A stretch of DNA of 64,000 nucleotides from Selenomonadales bacterium (GTDB taxonomy: Bacteria > Bacillota > Negativicutes > Sporomusales > UBA7701), in assembly GCA_029976065.1 (NCBI GenBank), contig JARKNV010000069.1, forward strand, positions 62,001 to 126,000, given 5' to 3'. Of this stretch, positions 26,051 through 35,639 are shown piece by piece. The translations under genes were made by a program, and so were the position numbers. The notes under the pieces were generated by a model. The model was not told where the DNA came from. It saw only the letters and a list, made by a program, of their open reading frames with translations, and ran no database searches. Numbering within the stretch: the first letter of the stretch is position 1; every line of letters starts with the position of its first letter.

Positions 26051-27454
26051 ATGGTACTTACTTTGGGTCATTTTGTCGGCGTGGCTGCCACGCTTATTGT
26101 GATGATCGCGGTCGGCTTGTACGCCGGCAGCAAGGTAAAGTCGTCGTCCGATTTCGCCACCGGCGGGCGCCAGGCGGGGCAGTCGGTGGTCGCCGGGGCG
26201 ATCATGGGCACGCTGGTAAGCGGCGCGTCCACGATCGGCACCGCCCAATTGGCCTTCCAATACGGCTTTTCGGCGTGGTGGTTCACGCTGGGGGCCGGGA
26301 TCGCCTGCGCGGTGCTCGGTTTGGGAACGGCACGGCGCTTCTATGAGGGCTCGTGCGAGACAATCGCCCAGTATCTGGTCAAAACGTACGGGACGCCGAT
26401 CGGGCCACTTTCCACCGTCTTCGGCGCATTAGGAATGTTCTTGAGCATGATCAGTCAGGTGCTGGCGTTCATCGCCCTGATGACGACGATGTTCCCCATC
26501 AGCCCGCTGACGGCGGCGGCGATCGGCATCGTGTTCGTGCTGTGTTATGTGCTGTTCGGCGGGGTGTGGGGCGTCGGCCTGGTCGGCGTGGCCAAGCTGA
26601 TCCTGCTGTATGTGGCGATGATTTCCTGCGGGGCGATCGCGCTGGTCATGATGGGCGGGGTCGGGGGGCTGCAGGCGAGTTTCCCGGCGTTCCCGTGGTT
26701 TTCGCTGTTCGGCCGGGGGGTGGAGAAGGATCTTGCCGGCGGGGTCTCGCTGGTGGTGGGCGTGCTGTCGACCCAGACTTACGCCCAGGCGATCGCCGCC
26801 GGGCGGAGTTTTTCCGAGGCGCGCAAGGGGGCGCTGTGGTCGGCGCTGCTCATCCCGCCGATCGGCATCGGCGGGATCATGGTCGGACTGTTCATGCGGG
26901 CTAATTTCCCCGGCACGCCTTCGAGCGAGGTGCTGCCGACCTTCATCCTGGGGTATCTGCCGCCGGTGCTGTCCGGCGTCATCCTGGCGACCCTGCTGAT
27001 CACGGCCGTGGGCGGCTGGGCGGGTTTGCTGTTCGGCATTTCGACGATGTTCACGCGCGATATCTATCAGCGGTTCATCAGGCAGCAGGCGCAGCAGGGC
27101 GAGGCGCTGCTGGTGCAGCGGACGGCGATCGTCGTCGTCGTGCTGCTGTCGGCGCTGGTGGCGACCGGCAACGCGGGGTCGCTGATCCTGGGCTGGAGCT
27201 TCCTGTCGATGGGCCTGCGGGGCTGCACCATCCTCTGCCCGCTGCTGGGGGCGATGTTCTTCCCGCGCTACCTGACCCCGGCGGCCGGCATAGCGGCGGC
27301 GTTTCTGGGGCCGGTGACGAACGTTGTATGGTTCCTGTGCTTCCCCAAAGGGGTCGATCCGCTTTATCCCGGGCTGCTCGCGAGCCTGGCGGCGCTGCTG
27401 GTCGTAAGCCTGTTCACGAGGAAGAAGGCGCGGCCGGCGGATTTGCCGGCGTAA
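26051..27454 (+). CDS. Sodium:solute symporter family transporter
   Basis: 467 residues and about 12-13 membrane helices with the SSS layout: an early SSSDFATGGRQAGQSVV loop, a VSGASTIGTAQLAFQYGFSAWW first-repeat segment, and a LFGGVWGVGLVG middle motif. Last gene of the thiolase-ptb-buk operon, before a bidirectional terminator. It may take up the growth substrate or export the carboxylic acid product. Direction and ligand are unknown. Confidence 0.88.
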   Translation: MVLTLGHFVGVAATLIVMIAVGLYAGSKVKSSSDFATGGRQAGQSVVAGAIMGTLVSGASTIGTAQLAFQYGFSAWWFTLGAGIACAVLGLGTARRFYEGSCETIAQYLVKTYGTPIGPLSTVFGALGMFLSMISQVLAFIALMTTMFPISPLTAAAIGIVFVLCYVLFGGVWGVGLVGVAKLILLYVAMISCGAIALVMMGGVGGLQASFPAFPWFSLFGRGVEKDLAGGVSLVVGVLSTQTYAQAIAAGRSFSEARKGALWSALLIPPIGIGGIMVGLFMRANFPGTPSSEVLPTFILGYLPPVLSGVILATLLITAVGGWAGLLFGISTMFTRDIYQRFIRQQAQQGEALLVQRTAIVVVVLLSALVATGNAGSLILGWSFLSMGLRGCTILCPLLGAMFFPRYLTPAAGIAAAFLGPVTNVVWFLCFPKGVDPLYPGLLASLAALLVVSLFTRKKARPADLPA

Positions 27455-27469
27455 CGGGATGCATGAACA

Positions 27470-27496
27470 AAAAGAGGGCTACGGCCCTCTTTTTTG
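27470..27496. terminator. Bidirectional terminator between symporter and cobC
   Basis: Stem AAGAGGGC/GCCCTCTT with a four-base loop, A-run on the left and T-run on the right. It serves the plus-strand symporter operon and the minus-strand cobalamin operon. Confidence 0.85.
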
Positions 27497-27503
27497 TTTG
27501 TAT

Positions 27504-28130
27504 TTATATGCTACTTTTGGTCTGGGGGCGCAAATGATGGATGTCATTGAGCAGGGTGAGTATCGTCCTCTGGGGGTGGTATTCGAGGATGCTGACACAG
27601 GTGTTGTCGAGGCGGATGTCCCAGAGGTGGTTGAGGTGGATGCCGAGGGCGGCGCAGATGATGGTGCGGATGGTGCCGCCGTGGGAGACGACGGCGACGG
27701 TCTGGCCGCTATGGCGCTCGACGAGGCGGCCGATGGCGCCGGCGGCCCGTTCCTTGAGTTCGCGGAAGGTTTCGCCGCCGGGGATGCGCACTTCGTCGGT
27801 GCGGGTGAACAGCTGGCCGTATTCTTCCGGCCACTTGCCGCTGATGCCTTCGTAGGTGAGGCCTTCCCATTCGCCGAAGAGGATTTCGCGCAGGTCGGGC
27901 AGGCAGGTGACGGGCAGGCCGTGGCGGGCGGCGATGGTTTCGGCGGTGATGCAGGCGCGGCGGAGGTCGCTGGCGTAGACGGCGTCGAGCTTCTCGTTCG
28001 CGAGGCGGCCGGCGACGAGTTCGGCCTGGCGGAGCCCTTCGTCGGAAAGGTCGGTGTCGGTGTGGCCCTGATATTTGAGTTCTTTGTTCCAGACGGTTTC
28101 GCCGTGGCGGATGAGGATTATTTTCGTCAT
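27504..28130 (-). CDS. cobC: Alpha-ribazole phosphatase-like histidine phosphatase
   Basis: 208 residues, histidine phosphatase superfamily: the LIRHGETVWN motif with catalytic His9, and SHGGTIRTII with the second His. Placed last in the cobalamin operon, its likely role is removing the 5'-phosphate from alpha-ribazole phosphate or adenosylcobalamin phosphate in nucleotide loop assembly. The start overlaps the stop of cobD by four bases (ATGA). By sequence alone a general phosphoglycerate-mutase-like phosphatase is possible; context decides. Confidence 0.85.
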   Translation of the reverse strand: MTKIILIRHGETVWNKELKYQGHTDTDLSDEGLRQAELVAGRLANEKLDAVYASDLRRACITAETIAARHGLPVTCLPDLREILFGEWEGLTYEGISGKWPEEYGQLFTRTDEVRIPGGETFRELKERAAGAIGRLVERHSGQTVAVVSHGGTIRTIICAALGIHLNHLWDIRLDNTCVSILEYHPQRTILTLLNDIHHLRPQTKSSI

Positions 28131-29224
28131 GGAGTACCACCCTTGAGGTTTTTGGCCAGCGCGGCCAACAAAACGGCGTTCTGCGCCGGCAGCTTTACGG
28201 CCAGGCGGATGTATGCGGGGGACAGCCCCGGATAGTTGCCGCAGTCGCGGATGAGGATGCCGTCCCGCAGCATGGCCTGGCGGAGCGCAGGGGCGGTCGT
28301 GGTTGCAAGGCGGGCGAGGATGAAGTTGGCGCAGGCCGGGAAGGGCCGGACGCCGGGGAGGGCGGCGAGGCCGCTGGCAAGTTCCCCGCGGGCGGCGGCG
28401 ACGGCGGCGACGCTGGCTTCCCGGTAGGCGTCGTCGGCGAGGGCGGCGACGCCGGCGGCCTGGGCGAGGGTGTTGACGTTCCAGGGGTCTTTGGCCCGGT
28501 CGAGACTGTCGCCTACGGCCCGGTCGGCTAGCAGGAAGCCGAGGCGCAGGCCGGGGACGGCGTAGAATTTGGTGAGCGACTGGAGGACGATGAGATTGGA
28601 ATAAGCGCCGAGCAGCGGCCGGCAGGTATAGTCGGCGGCGGCGGGCAGGAAGTCGAGGAAGGATTCGTCGACGACAACCCAGGCGCCCCGGCGGGCGGCG
28701 GCGGCGGCGACGGTTTCGACGGCGGCGCGGCTTAGCAGGCCGCCGGTGGGGTTGTTGGGGTTGCAGAGGAAGGCGAGGTCGACACCGGCAAGGCGGGCGG
28801 CGAAGGCCTCGGGGTCGAGGCCGAAGCCGTCCTCCTCCGGGAGGGGGAAATATTCTACGGCGGCGCCGGCGGCCCGGGCGGCCCGCTCGTATTCGCTGAA
28901 GGTAGGGGCGGCGAGCAGGACGCGGCGCGGACGGCGCACCTGGCAGAGGACATAGAGGAGTTCGGCGGCGCCGTTGCCGCAGGTGACGAGGGCGGGGTCG
29001 ACGCCGTAGCGCTTGCCGATGGCGGTTTTGAGGGCGGACGCGGCGGCGTCGGGGTAGTGGACGACGCTGTCGAGGGCGGCCTGGACGGCAGCCCGGACGG
29101 CGGGAGACAGCCCGAGGGGGTTGATGTTGGCGCTGTAGTCCAGGAGGTCGCCGAGCGCGGCGCCGGTAAGACGGGCGGCGGCGTAGACGTTGCCGCCGTG
29201 TTCGAATTCACGGGGGGTGTTCAT
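28127..29224 (-). CDS. cobD: L-threonine-O-3-phosphate decarboxylase
   Basis: 365 residues, PLP enzyme of aminotransferase fold type I. Landmarks: FEHGGNVYAAARLTG start, DYSANINPLG, NPNNPTGG, and SLTKFYAVPGLRLG with the PLP lysine. It makes (R)-1-amino-2-propanol O-phosphate, the linker of the nucleotide loop. It overlaps the threonine kinase gene by four bases; together they turn threonine into the linker. Confidence 0.92.
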   Translation of the reverse strand: MNTPREFEHGGNVYAAARLTGAALGDLLDYSANINPLGLSPAVRAAVQAALDSVVHYPDAAASALKTAIGKRYGVDPALVTCGNGAAELLYVLCQVRRPRRVLLAAPTFSEYERAARAAGAAVEYFPLPEEDGFGLDPEAFAARLAGVDLAFLCNPNNPTGGLLSRAAVETVAAAAARRGAWVVVDESFLDFLPAAADYTCRPLLGAYSNLIVLQSLTKFYAVPGLRLGFLLADRAVGDSLDRAKDPWNVNTLAQAAGVAALADDAYREASVAAVAAARGELASGLAALPGVRPFPACANFILARLATTTAPALRQAMLRDGILIRDCGNYPGLSPAYIRLAVKLPAQNAVLLAALAKNLKGGTP

Positions 29225-30102
29225 CGGCTTCCCTCCTTTAGCACGGTGAGCCCGCCGGAGATGAGTCGGGCCGTCCGCAGGAACTGGAGCGCGGGGCAGG
29301 CCCGCACGATCTCCGTGTGGCAGGCGGCGGCCGCGGCGGCCGAAGGTTCGCCGGGGAAAAGGACGCCGAGGACGGTGCCGCTGTGGGCGGTATTGACGCC
29401 GACCGCGCCGTGACGGCGGGCGACGGCGATGACTTCCTCGAGCGAAGGCTTGGCGAGGATGGCCTGGTTGGCAAGGGCGCTGACGGTGGCGGCCCGGCCG
29501 ATGAGGGCGCAGTCGCCGGCGGCGAGGCCGCGACTGACGAGGTCGACGGCCAGGCGGACTTCCTTTTCCTTGGCGGCGTTGAGGGCGGCCAGGTCGGTGC
29601 GCCGGTTGAATTCGAGGGTGTCGATGCGGCCGCCGGCGTCGAAGATGAGGACGCTCATCGGCGGCGGGGCGCCAAGGGGCCGCCGGATAAGGCCGCGGAC
29701 ATGGTCGAACATGACGATGCCGGGGAAGAAGATGCCGTCAGTCGGCTCGATGGCCAGGGCGATGTCGGCGATTTCGTCGGCGGCGAGGCGGCGGCCGGCG
29801 GCGAGGGCGGCGGCCTGACAGGCGGCGGCGATGTCGGCGCTGGAGGAGGCCATGCCTTTGCCCTGGGGCAAAGCCGAGGCGACGGCGACGGTGAAGGGCC
29901 GGCCGGCAAGGCCGAGGCGGTCCCAGGTCAGGCGGACGGCGGCGACGGTCTTGTCGCCGGCGGCCGACGGGCCGGCGCTGGGGATGACGGTGACCTCGCT
30001 GTAGAGGTCGACCGGGCAGGTTATGAGGAAGTTGCCGCCGTCCAGGGTGCCCTGGACGAGTTCGCCGCACGAGCCGGGTGCGCGGACGGTTGCTGTCATC
30101 AT
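29221..30102 (-). CDS. pduX: L-threonine kinase (PduX-like GHMP kinase)
   Basis: 293 residues, GHMP kinase: N-terminal VRAPGSCGELVQG, ATP loop ALPQGKGMASSSADIAAA near 85-100 and the C-terminal VNTAHSGTVLGVLF. The GSCGELVQG start is typical of PduX. It phosphorylates L-threonine for CobD. Two adjacent ATGs (30102, 30099) follow AGGGGA; the first was taken. Confidence 0.88.
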   Translation of the reverse strand: MMTATVRAPGSCGELVQGTLDGGNFLITCPVDLYSEVTVIPSAGPSAAGDKTVAAVRLTWDRLGLAGRPFTVAVASALPQGKGMASSSADIAAACQAAALAAGRRLAADEIADIALAIEPTDGIFFPGIVMFDHVRGLIRRPLGAPPPMSVLIFDAGGRIDTLEFNRRTDLAALNAAKEKEVRLAVDLVSRGLAAGDCALIGRAATVSALANQAILAKPSLEEVIAVARRHGAVGVNTAHSGTVLGVLFPGEPSAAAAAACHTEIVRACPALQFLRTARLISGGLTVLKEGSR

Positions 30103-30150
30103 ATAATTATTCCCCTGTTGCGTACGCTGCGACTCGGCCGCGCGCGAATT

Positions 30151-30906
30151 TTATCGCCAGAAATAACTATTCCATTCCCAGGCGAGGACGAAAATAAAGA
30201 GAACGACTATTTCGCTGAGTTCGGTGACGGCGCCGTAGGTGTCGCCGGTGAGGCCGCCGAGCGCACGGGAGGCGTAGCGGCAGAAGGCGATGGCGAATAG
30301 GACGGCGGCAGCGAGGGCGACGAGGGCGACGAGGCCGAGGGGGGCGACGAGGATGAGGGCGGTGGCGGCGGCTATATAAAGCGCCGGCCGGCCGGCGAAG
30401 TCGGCGAAGGCTTTGCCGATGCCTTCCGGCCGGGCGTATGGGTATTGCGTGATGGCGACGACCATCGCCAAACGCCCCAGCACCGGCATGGCGAACAGGG
30501 CGGCGAGAGGGTTATAGGGCAGGAGGTCGAGGAGCAGCGACCACTTGGCGAGGGCGAGAAGGACAAAGGCCGTGACGCCGTGGGCGCCCACCCGGCTGTC
30601 TTTCATTATTTCCAGCATCCGCTCGCGGGGCCGGCCGGACAGGAGGCCGTCGGCGCTGTCCATGAGGCCGTCGCAGTGCAGGCCGCCGGTGAGGAAGAAT
30701 TCGAGGGCGAGGAGGGCGGCGGCAAGGGTGTGGATAGGCAGATAGGGGTCGGCGAAGTGGAAGGCGCCGGCCAGGAGGGCGCCGATGACCGCCCCGACGA
30801 GGGGGAACCAGCGGACGCAGGCCCCGAAGGCTTCCGGCGCGACGGCGTCCTGGCGGGCAAGGCGGATGCGGGTAAGGAACTGCAGGGCGGTGAGAAAGTT
30901 GGCCAT
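30151..30906 (-). CDS. cobS: Adenosylcobinamide-GDP ribazoletransferase (cobalamin synthase)
   Basis: 251 residues, integral membrane protein with about six helices. Family motifs: ALQFLTRIRL at the N-terminus, GLHCDGLMDSADGLLSGRPRERMLEIMKD split across residues about 75-105 (acidic active site), and the RALGGLTGDTYGA signature near 220. It joins adenosylcobinamide-GDP to alpha-ribazole at the inner membrane. It lies 39 bases after cbiB. Confidence 0.93.
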   Translation of the reverse strand: MANFLTALQFLTRIRLARQDAVAPEAFGACVRWFPLVGAVIGALLAGAFHFADPYLPIHTLAAALLALEFFLTGGLHCDGLMDSADGLLSGRPRERMLEIMKDSRVGAHGVTAFVLLALAKWSLLLDLLPYNPLAALFAMPVLGRLAMVVAITQYPYARPEGIGKAFADFAGRPALYIAAATALILVAPLGLVALVALAAAVLFAIAFCRYASRALGGLTGDTYGAVTELSEIVVLFIFVLAWEWNSYFWR

Positions 30907-30945
30907 TATGCTGCGTCCGGCGGAAGCGCCGGTCTCCTCTCCCCT

Positions 30946-31899
30946 TTATCGTACGATGAGTACGGTTATCAGCGCGGCGAACAGGGCGGTGGCGGTGTAC
31001 ATTATCCTGATGGTGGCGGCGATGTCGCCGGGGACGAGCTGGCGGCCGGGGTCGCCCAGGGTGGCCCGCAGCGAAGGCACGCCGCCGTAGTAGTTGAGGC
31101 CGCCGAGCCGCACGCCGAGGGCGCCGGCGACGCCGGCCTCGGGGATGCCGCTGTTGGGGCTGGGGTGCCGGGCGGCGTCGCGCCAGATGGCGCGGGCGGC
31201 GCCGCGGGCGCTGCGGCCGGTCAGGAAGGCGGCGGCAACGACGAGCAGGCCGGTGATGCGGGCGGGAATGTAGTTGAACGCGTCGTCGGTCCTGGCGGCG
31301 ACCAGGCCGAAGTCGCGATATTTGTCGTTTTTGTAGCCCACCATCGAGTCGAGGGTGTTGACGGCGCGGTAGAGGACGGCGAGGGGCGCGCCGCCGAGGG
31401 CGGCGTAGAAGAGCGGGGCGATGATGCCGTCGGTGATATTTTCGGCGACCGTTTCGACGGTGGCGCGGGTGATCTCGGCGCTGTCGAGGGCGGCGGTGTC
31501 GCGGCCGACGATCCAGCCGACCTTGCGCCGGGCTGCGGCGAGGTCGCCGGCTTCGAGGAGGGCCTGGATCTCGCGCCCGGCCTCGGCGAGGCTGCGGGGG
31601 GTGATGGCGAAGGCCAGCAGGAGGGCGCCGCCGCCGAGGGCGGCGAGGGGATGCAGGGCGGCGAGGGCGGCGACGATGAGCCAGGAGGCGGCGAAGGCGG
31701 CGATGAGGACGGCGAGGACGAGCACGAGGCCGGCCAGGCGTTTGGCGGCCGGCGCGGCGGCCGGCTTGAGGAGCCGCTTTTCGAGGGCGGCGATGAGGTT
31801 GCCGATGAGGACGACGGGATGCCAGCCCGTCCGCGGGTCGCCGATGAGGGTGTCGAGGACGAGGGCCAGGCCGGGCAGGTATTTGGCGGTGCTCAGCAT
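30946..31899 (-). CDS. cbiB: Adenosylcobinamide-phosphate synthase
   Basis: 317 residues, membrane protein. Family landmarks: DTLIGDPRTGWHPVVLIG near 15-35, ATVETVAENITDGIIAPLFY, AVNTLDSMVGYKND and the late FNYIPARITGLL. It attaches the aminopropanol phosphate linker to cobyric acid. It overlaps the cobyric acid synthase stop by seven bases. Confidence 0.93.
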   Translation of the reverse strand: MLSTAKYLPGLALVLDTLIGDPRTGWHPVVLIGNLIAALEKRLLKPAAAPAAKRLAGLVLVLAVLIAAFAASWLIVAALAALHPLAALGGGALLLAFAITPRSLAEAGREIQALLEAGDLAAARRKVGWIVGRDTAALDSAEITRATVETVAENITDGIIAPLFYAALGGAPLAVLYRAVNTLDSMVGYKNDKYRDFGLVAARTDDAFNYIPARITGLLVVAAAFLTGRSARGAARAIWRDAARHPSPNSGIPEAGVAGALGVRLGGLNYYGGVPSLRATLGDPGRQLVPGDIAATIRIMYTATALFAALITVLIVR

Positions 31900-33431
31900 G
31901 GCGCACTCAGGATGCGGTAGACGAGGTCCATGTCGAGGTGGGCGCGGACGTGGGCGGCAAGGCGGTCGTAGCTGCGCTCTTTCTGGCTGCGGGTGTCGGT
32001 GCCGGCTGCCAGGGGGGCGAGGCCTTTGCGGGCGCGGAGGGCGCCGACGACCGCCCGGCGGAAGGCGTCGTTGTCGAAGATGCCGTGGAGGTAGGTGCCG
32101 AGAACGAGGCCGTCGCCGCGGACGGCTCCGTCGCGTTCGCTGACGGGATTGCCGGAGCGGCCGGTGATGGTGAAGGCGGGGGAAACGGGGGCAAAGAATT
32201 CGGTGCGGCCCATGTGGATTTCGTAGCCGGTGAGGCCGCCGGCGGTGAAGGCCAGGCCGAGGAAGGGGTTGGCCTCGCAGCTGGCGGTGGCCTGGTGGGT
32301 TATTTTGTCGGCGGCGAAGGTGGTGACGGCGTCAAGCAGGCCGAGGCCGTCGACGCGGTCGAAGGCCGATTCGGTGTGGTCGGGGTCGCGGACTTCGCGG
32401 CCGAGCATCTGGTAGCCGCCGCAGATGCCGACGACGGGGGTGCCGGCGGCGGCGAGGGCGGCGATGTCGCGGTCGAAGCCCTGGGCACGCAGCCACAGCA
32501 GATCTTCGGTGGTGTTTTTGCTGCCGGGCAGGATGACGAGGTCGGGGGCGCCGAGCCGCTGTCCGGCGGCGACGTAGCGGACGGCTACGCCCGGTTCGGC
32601 GGCGAGGGCGGCGAAGTCGGTGAAATTGGAGATTTTCGGCAGGCGGAGGACGGCGATGTCGATGTCGGCCGCCCCTCTCCCCTCCCCTGCCCCGCCCCGC
32701 TTGTCGTCGAGGGAGACGGAGTCCTCGTCGTCGATGCCGAGGTCGTCGAGGTGGGGAATCACGCCGACGACGGGCTTGCCGGTCCTGGCCTCGAGGAAGT
32801 CGACCGCCGGCCGGAGAAGGGCGATGTCGCCGCGGAATTTGTTGATGATGATGCCTTTGACGAGGTCGCGCTCGTCAGGCTCGAGCAGTTCGAGGGTGCC
32901 GACGACGGAGGCCAGCGCGCCGCCGCGGTCGATGTCGGCGATGAGCAGCACGGGGGCGGGAGCCAGTTTGGCGATGCGCATGTTGACGATGTCGTTGGCT
33001 TTGAGGTTGACTTCGGCCGGGCTGCCGGCGCCTTCGATGACGACGACGTCGTAGGCGGCCTGGAGGGCGCGCAACGAGGTTTCGACGACGGCGAGGAGCT
33101 CGCGGCTGTGGCCGGCGTGGTACTGGACAGCCGACATGTTGCCGATGGGGCGGCCGAGGACGACGACTTGGGAGGAGGCGTTGCCGGTGGGTTTGAGGAG
33201 AACGGGATTCATCTCGACGGCGGGCTCGATGCCGGCGGCTTCGGCCTGGGCGACCTGGGCGCGGCCCATTTCGCCGCCGCTTTTGGTGACATAGGAGTTG
33301 AGGGCCATGTTTTGGGCTTTGAAGGGCGCGACGGAGCGGCCGTCCTGGCGGAATATCCGGCAGAGGGCGGTGGCGAGGATGGATTTGCCGACATGTGAGG
33401 AGGTGCCCTGGAGCATGATTGCTTTTGCCAT
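31893..33431 (-). CDS. cobQ: Cobyric acid synthase (glutamine-hydrolysing)
   Basis: 512 residues. An N-terminal ATPase domain (MLQGTSSHVGKS near 6-17) and a C-terminal glutamine amidotransferase with nucleophile Cys in VGICGGYQMLG near 340 and the late GTYLHGIFDN histidine. It amidates four carboxylates of adenosylcobyrinic acid a,c-diamide. Also called CbiP. An internal stretch GGAGEGRGA near 250 looks like a linker insertion. Starts 30 bases after cobU ends. Confidence 0.94.
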   Translation of the reverse strand: MAKAIMLQGTSSHVGKSILATALCRIFRQDGRSVAPFKAQNMALNSYVTKSGGEMGRAQVAQAEAAGIEPAVEMNPVLLKPTGNASSQVVVLGRPIGNMSAVQYHAGHSRELLAVVETSLRALQAAYDVVVIEGAGSPAEVNLKANDIVNMRIAKLAPAPVLLIADIDRGGALASVVGTLELLEPDERDLVKGIIINKFRGDIALLRPAVDFLEARTGKPVVGVIPHLDDLGIDDEDSVSLDDKRGGAGEGRGAADIDIAVLRLPKISNFTDFAALAAEPGVAVRYVAAGQRLGAPDLVILPGSKNTTEDLLWLRAQGFDRDIAALAAAGTPVVGICGGYQMLGREVRDPDHTESAFDRVDGLGLLDAVTTFAADKITHQATASCEANPFLGLAFTAGGLTGYEIHMGRTEFFAPVSPAFTITGRSGNPVSERDGAVRGDGLVLGTYLHGIFDNDAFRRAVVGALRARKGLAPLAAGTDTRSQKERSYDRLAAHVRAHLDMDLVYRILSAPC

Positions 33432-33463
33432 TTATTTGCGCCTCGTTCTGTGCGACCGCCTTT

Positions 33464-34033
33464 TCAGACGGTCGGGATTTTCGCTGCCAGTTGTTTTATA
33501 TTTACGGGGATGCCGCTGACGACCAAATAAACCTCGTCGGCGACGGCGGCGAGCTGCTGGTTGGCCAGGCCGGCCAGGTCGCGGTATTCGCGGGCGAGGG
33601 CATTTTCGGGGACGATGCCGGCGCCGACTTCGTTGGTGACGAAAACGACGGTGGCGGCGGCAGCCCGGGCGGCGGCGGCCAGTTTGGCGATTTCGCCGGC
33701 GATGCGGTTGTGCCGCTCCGCCGGGATGGCGGGGGCCGCGGGGTCGAGCAGGAGGTTGGCTACATAGACGGTGATGCAGTCGAACAGGATTGCTTCTGCG
33801 GATTCGGCCGCGCGGGCGAGGGCCTCGGGGGCGGCCCGGGGGGCTTCGATCGTTTGCCAGGAGGCCGGCCGCCGGGAGCGGTGGAGGGCGACGCGGGCCG
33901 CCATTTCGGCGTCAAGCGTTTCGGCGGTGGCGATGTAGGCGACGGGGCCGCCGAGGGCGGCGGCGTATTTTTCGGCGAAGGCGGATTTGCCGCTGCGGGC
34001 GCCGCCGGTGACAAGGACGATTTTGCCGTTCAT
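33464..34033 (-). CDS. cobU: Adenosylcobinamide kinase/guanylyltransferase
   Basis: 189 residues from the ATG at 34033 (MNGKIVLVTGGARSGKS); a much longer open frame upstream is antisense or shadow coding over cobB. P-loop GGARSGKS near 10-17, the H-containing VALHRSRRP loop for guanylylation, ILFDCITVYVANLL and VTNEVGAGIVPE. It activates adenosylcobinamide phosphate with GTP. Overlaps cobB by four bases (ATGA). Confidence 0.93.
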   Translation of the reverse strand: MNGKIVLVTGGARSGKSAFAEKYAAALGGPVAYIATAETLDAEMAARVALHRSRRPASWQTIEAPRAAPEALARAAESAEAILFDCITVYVANLLLDPAAPAIPAERHNRIAGEIAKLAAAARAAAATVVFVTNEVGAGIVPENALAREYRDLAGLANQQLAAVADEVYLVVSGIPVNIKQLAAKIPTV

Positions 34034-35421
34034 CGCTGCTCCCCTTTCGCGGCCCGGAACGCGCGGCATCGGGCGATGAAGCCGGCGGCGGCGGCGCGGT
34101 TGCCGGCAAAGTGCATGTGGAGGTACGCGGCCAGGAGGCTGCCGGCGGCGAAGCCGCCGAGGTAGACGTTGCCTGTGCGCATTTTGCGGAACTGGAAGGC
34201 CCAGTCGAAATCGTCGGCCGGGCAGGTGAGTTCCATGCGGGAGAAGTGGAATTCGTGGCCGCGGAGAATTTCGCCGGCGCGGCAGAGGACGTTGTCGCCG
34301 AGGGCGGTGGCTTCGACATAGCCGACGGTTTGCAGGCGGCTCTCCATGCGGCAGACGGCGGGCACGAGGCCGACCATCGGGAAGGCGCGGCCGTCGAAGG
34401 CCGCGATTTCCTTCGCCAGGTACATGAGGCCGCCGCATTCGGCGTAGGCGGGCAGGCCGCCGCGGACGGCGCCGCGAATGGCTTCGAGCATCGGCGTGTT
34501 GGCTGACAGGCGGTGGAGGAACATTTCGGGAAAACCGCCGCCGATGATGAGGCCGTCGACGGCGGGCAGGCCGCGGTCGTTGAGCGGGCTGAAGGGGACG
34601 AGCTCCGCCCCGAGTTCTTCGAGGACGGCGAGGCTTTCCGGATAATAGAAGGTGAAGGCTTCGTCGCGGGCGACGCCGATGCGCACGATTTTGGCGGCGG
34701 CGGCGGCCGGCGGCGGCACCCGGAGCGGCGGAGCGGCGGCGGCGACGCGGATGAGTTCGTCTACGTTGAGGTCGCGGTCGACGGCGGCGCGCATCAGGTC
34801 GACGCGCAGGGCGGCCTCCGATTGCTCGGTGACGGGGGTGAGGCCGAGATGACGCTCGCCGACGCCGAGGCTGTCGTTGCGCTGCAGGCAGCCGAAAACA
34901 GGCAGGCCGAGGCGGCCGAGGGCTTCGGCGACGATGGCCCGGTGGGTTTCGGAGCCGAGGCGGTTGACGATGAAGCCGGCGACGGTGAGCCCGGGGTCGT
35001 AGGTGGCGAAGCCGAGGGCGGTGGCGGCAACGCTTTCGCCGGCCGAGCGGGCGTCGAGGACGACGACCACCGGGGCGCCGAGCGCCCGGGCGATGGCGGC
35101 GGTGCTGCTGATGCCGCCCCGGCCGCCGTCGAACAGGCCCATGACGCCTTCGATGACGGCGATGTCGGCCCCGGCGGCGGTTTTGGCGAACAGGGGCACA
35201 AGTTCGCCTTCCGGCACGAGCCAGGTGTCGAGGTTGTGGGCGGCTACGCCGCTGGCCAGGCGATGGTAGCCGGGGTCGATGTAGTCGGGGCCGATCTTGT
35301 AGGACTGCACGCGGATGCCCCGCTGCCTGAGGACGGCGAGCAGGCCGGCGACGATGGTGGTTTTGCCGACGCCGCTACTTGTACCGGCTATTACTATTCT
35401 CGGAATCTGCAACTGCTCCAT
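34030..35421 (-). CDS. cbiA: Cobyrinate a,c-diamide synthase
   Basis: 463 residues. P-loop GTSSGVGKTT near 12-21, EGVMGLFDG in the ATPase domain, and a C-terminal class I-like amidotransferase with YAECGGLMYLA (nucleophile Cys near 330) and a late HMHFAGN histidine. It amidates the a and c side chains with glutamine. The ATG follows AAGGGG. A dispersed repeat separates it from cobO, the only large gap in the operon. Confidence 0.94.
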   Translation of the reverse strand: MEQLQIPRIVIAGTSSGVGKTTIVAGLLAVLRQRGIRVQSYKIGPDYIDPGYHRLASGVAAHNLDTWLVPEGELVPLFAKTAAGADIAVIEGVMGLFDGGRGGISSTAAIARALGAPVVVVLDARSAGESVAATALGFATYDPGLTVAGFIVNRLGSETHRAIVAEALGRLGLPVFGCLQRNDSLGVGERHLGLTPVTEQSEAALRVDLMRAAVDRDLNVDELIRVAAAAPPLRVPPPAAAAAKIVRIGVARDEAFTFYYPESLAVLEELGAELVPFSPLNDRGLPAVDGLIIGGGFPEMFLHRLSANTPMLEAIRGAVRGGLPAYAECGGLMYLAKEIAAFDGRAFPMVGLVPAVCRMESRLQTVGYVEATALGDNVLCRAGEILRGHEFHFSRMELTCPADDFDWAFQFRKMRTGNVYLGGFAAGSLLAAYLHMHFAGNRAAAAGFIARCRAFRAAKGEQR

Positions 35422-35457
35422 GCAAAAAACCCCTTCGGGAACCTTTTGGAATGCCGC

Positions 35458-35629
35458 GGCCGTTCAAAAGTGCCCAGATGCAAGGCGCCCCGGAAAAGCG
35501 CGCCGCGTACTCGGAATGTACGCAAGCAAGCGCTTTGAGGAGCAAGTGCGCAAGTTCTTAGCGCTTTAGTGCTTAGAACTGCGGCCTGCCCCTTGCGGGT
35601 ACGCCGCAGATGGGCGCTTATCAACGGCC
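35458..35629. repeat. Dispersed palindromic element, copy 2 (172 bp), inside the cobalamin operon
   Basis: Ends GGCCGTTCAAAAGTGCCCA on the left and, reversed, GGCCGTTGATAAGCGCCCA on the right. The GCGTAC/GTACGC core hairpin is nearly kept (one base change). It carries an extra module with an AGTTCTTAGC/GCTTAGAACT hairpin and a CCTGCCCCTTGCGGG segment, shared with copy 3 but missing from copies 1 and 4. It lies between cobO and cbiA, both on the minus strand, so it is transcribed within the operon. Confidence 0.85.
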
Positions 35630-35639
35630 GACTCCGTTT

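Noticed and set aside
33464..34438. 324-residue version of CobU
   Set aside because: The upstream part is Arg/Pro/His-rich out-of-frame reading of cbiA; the ATG at 34033 gives the normal CobU length and ATGA coupling.
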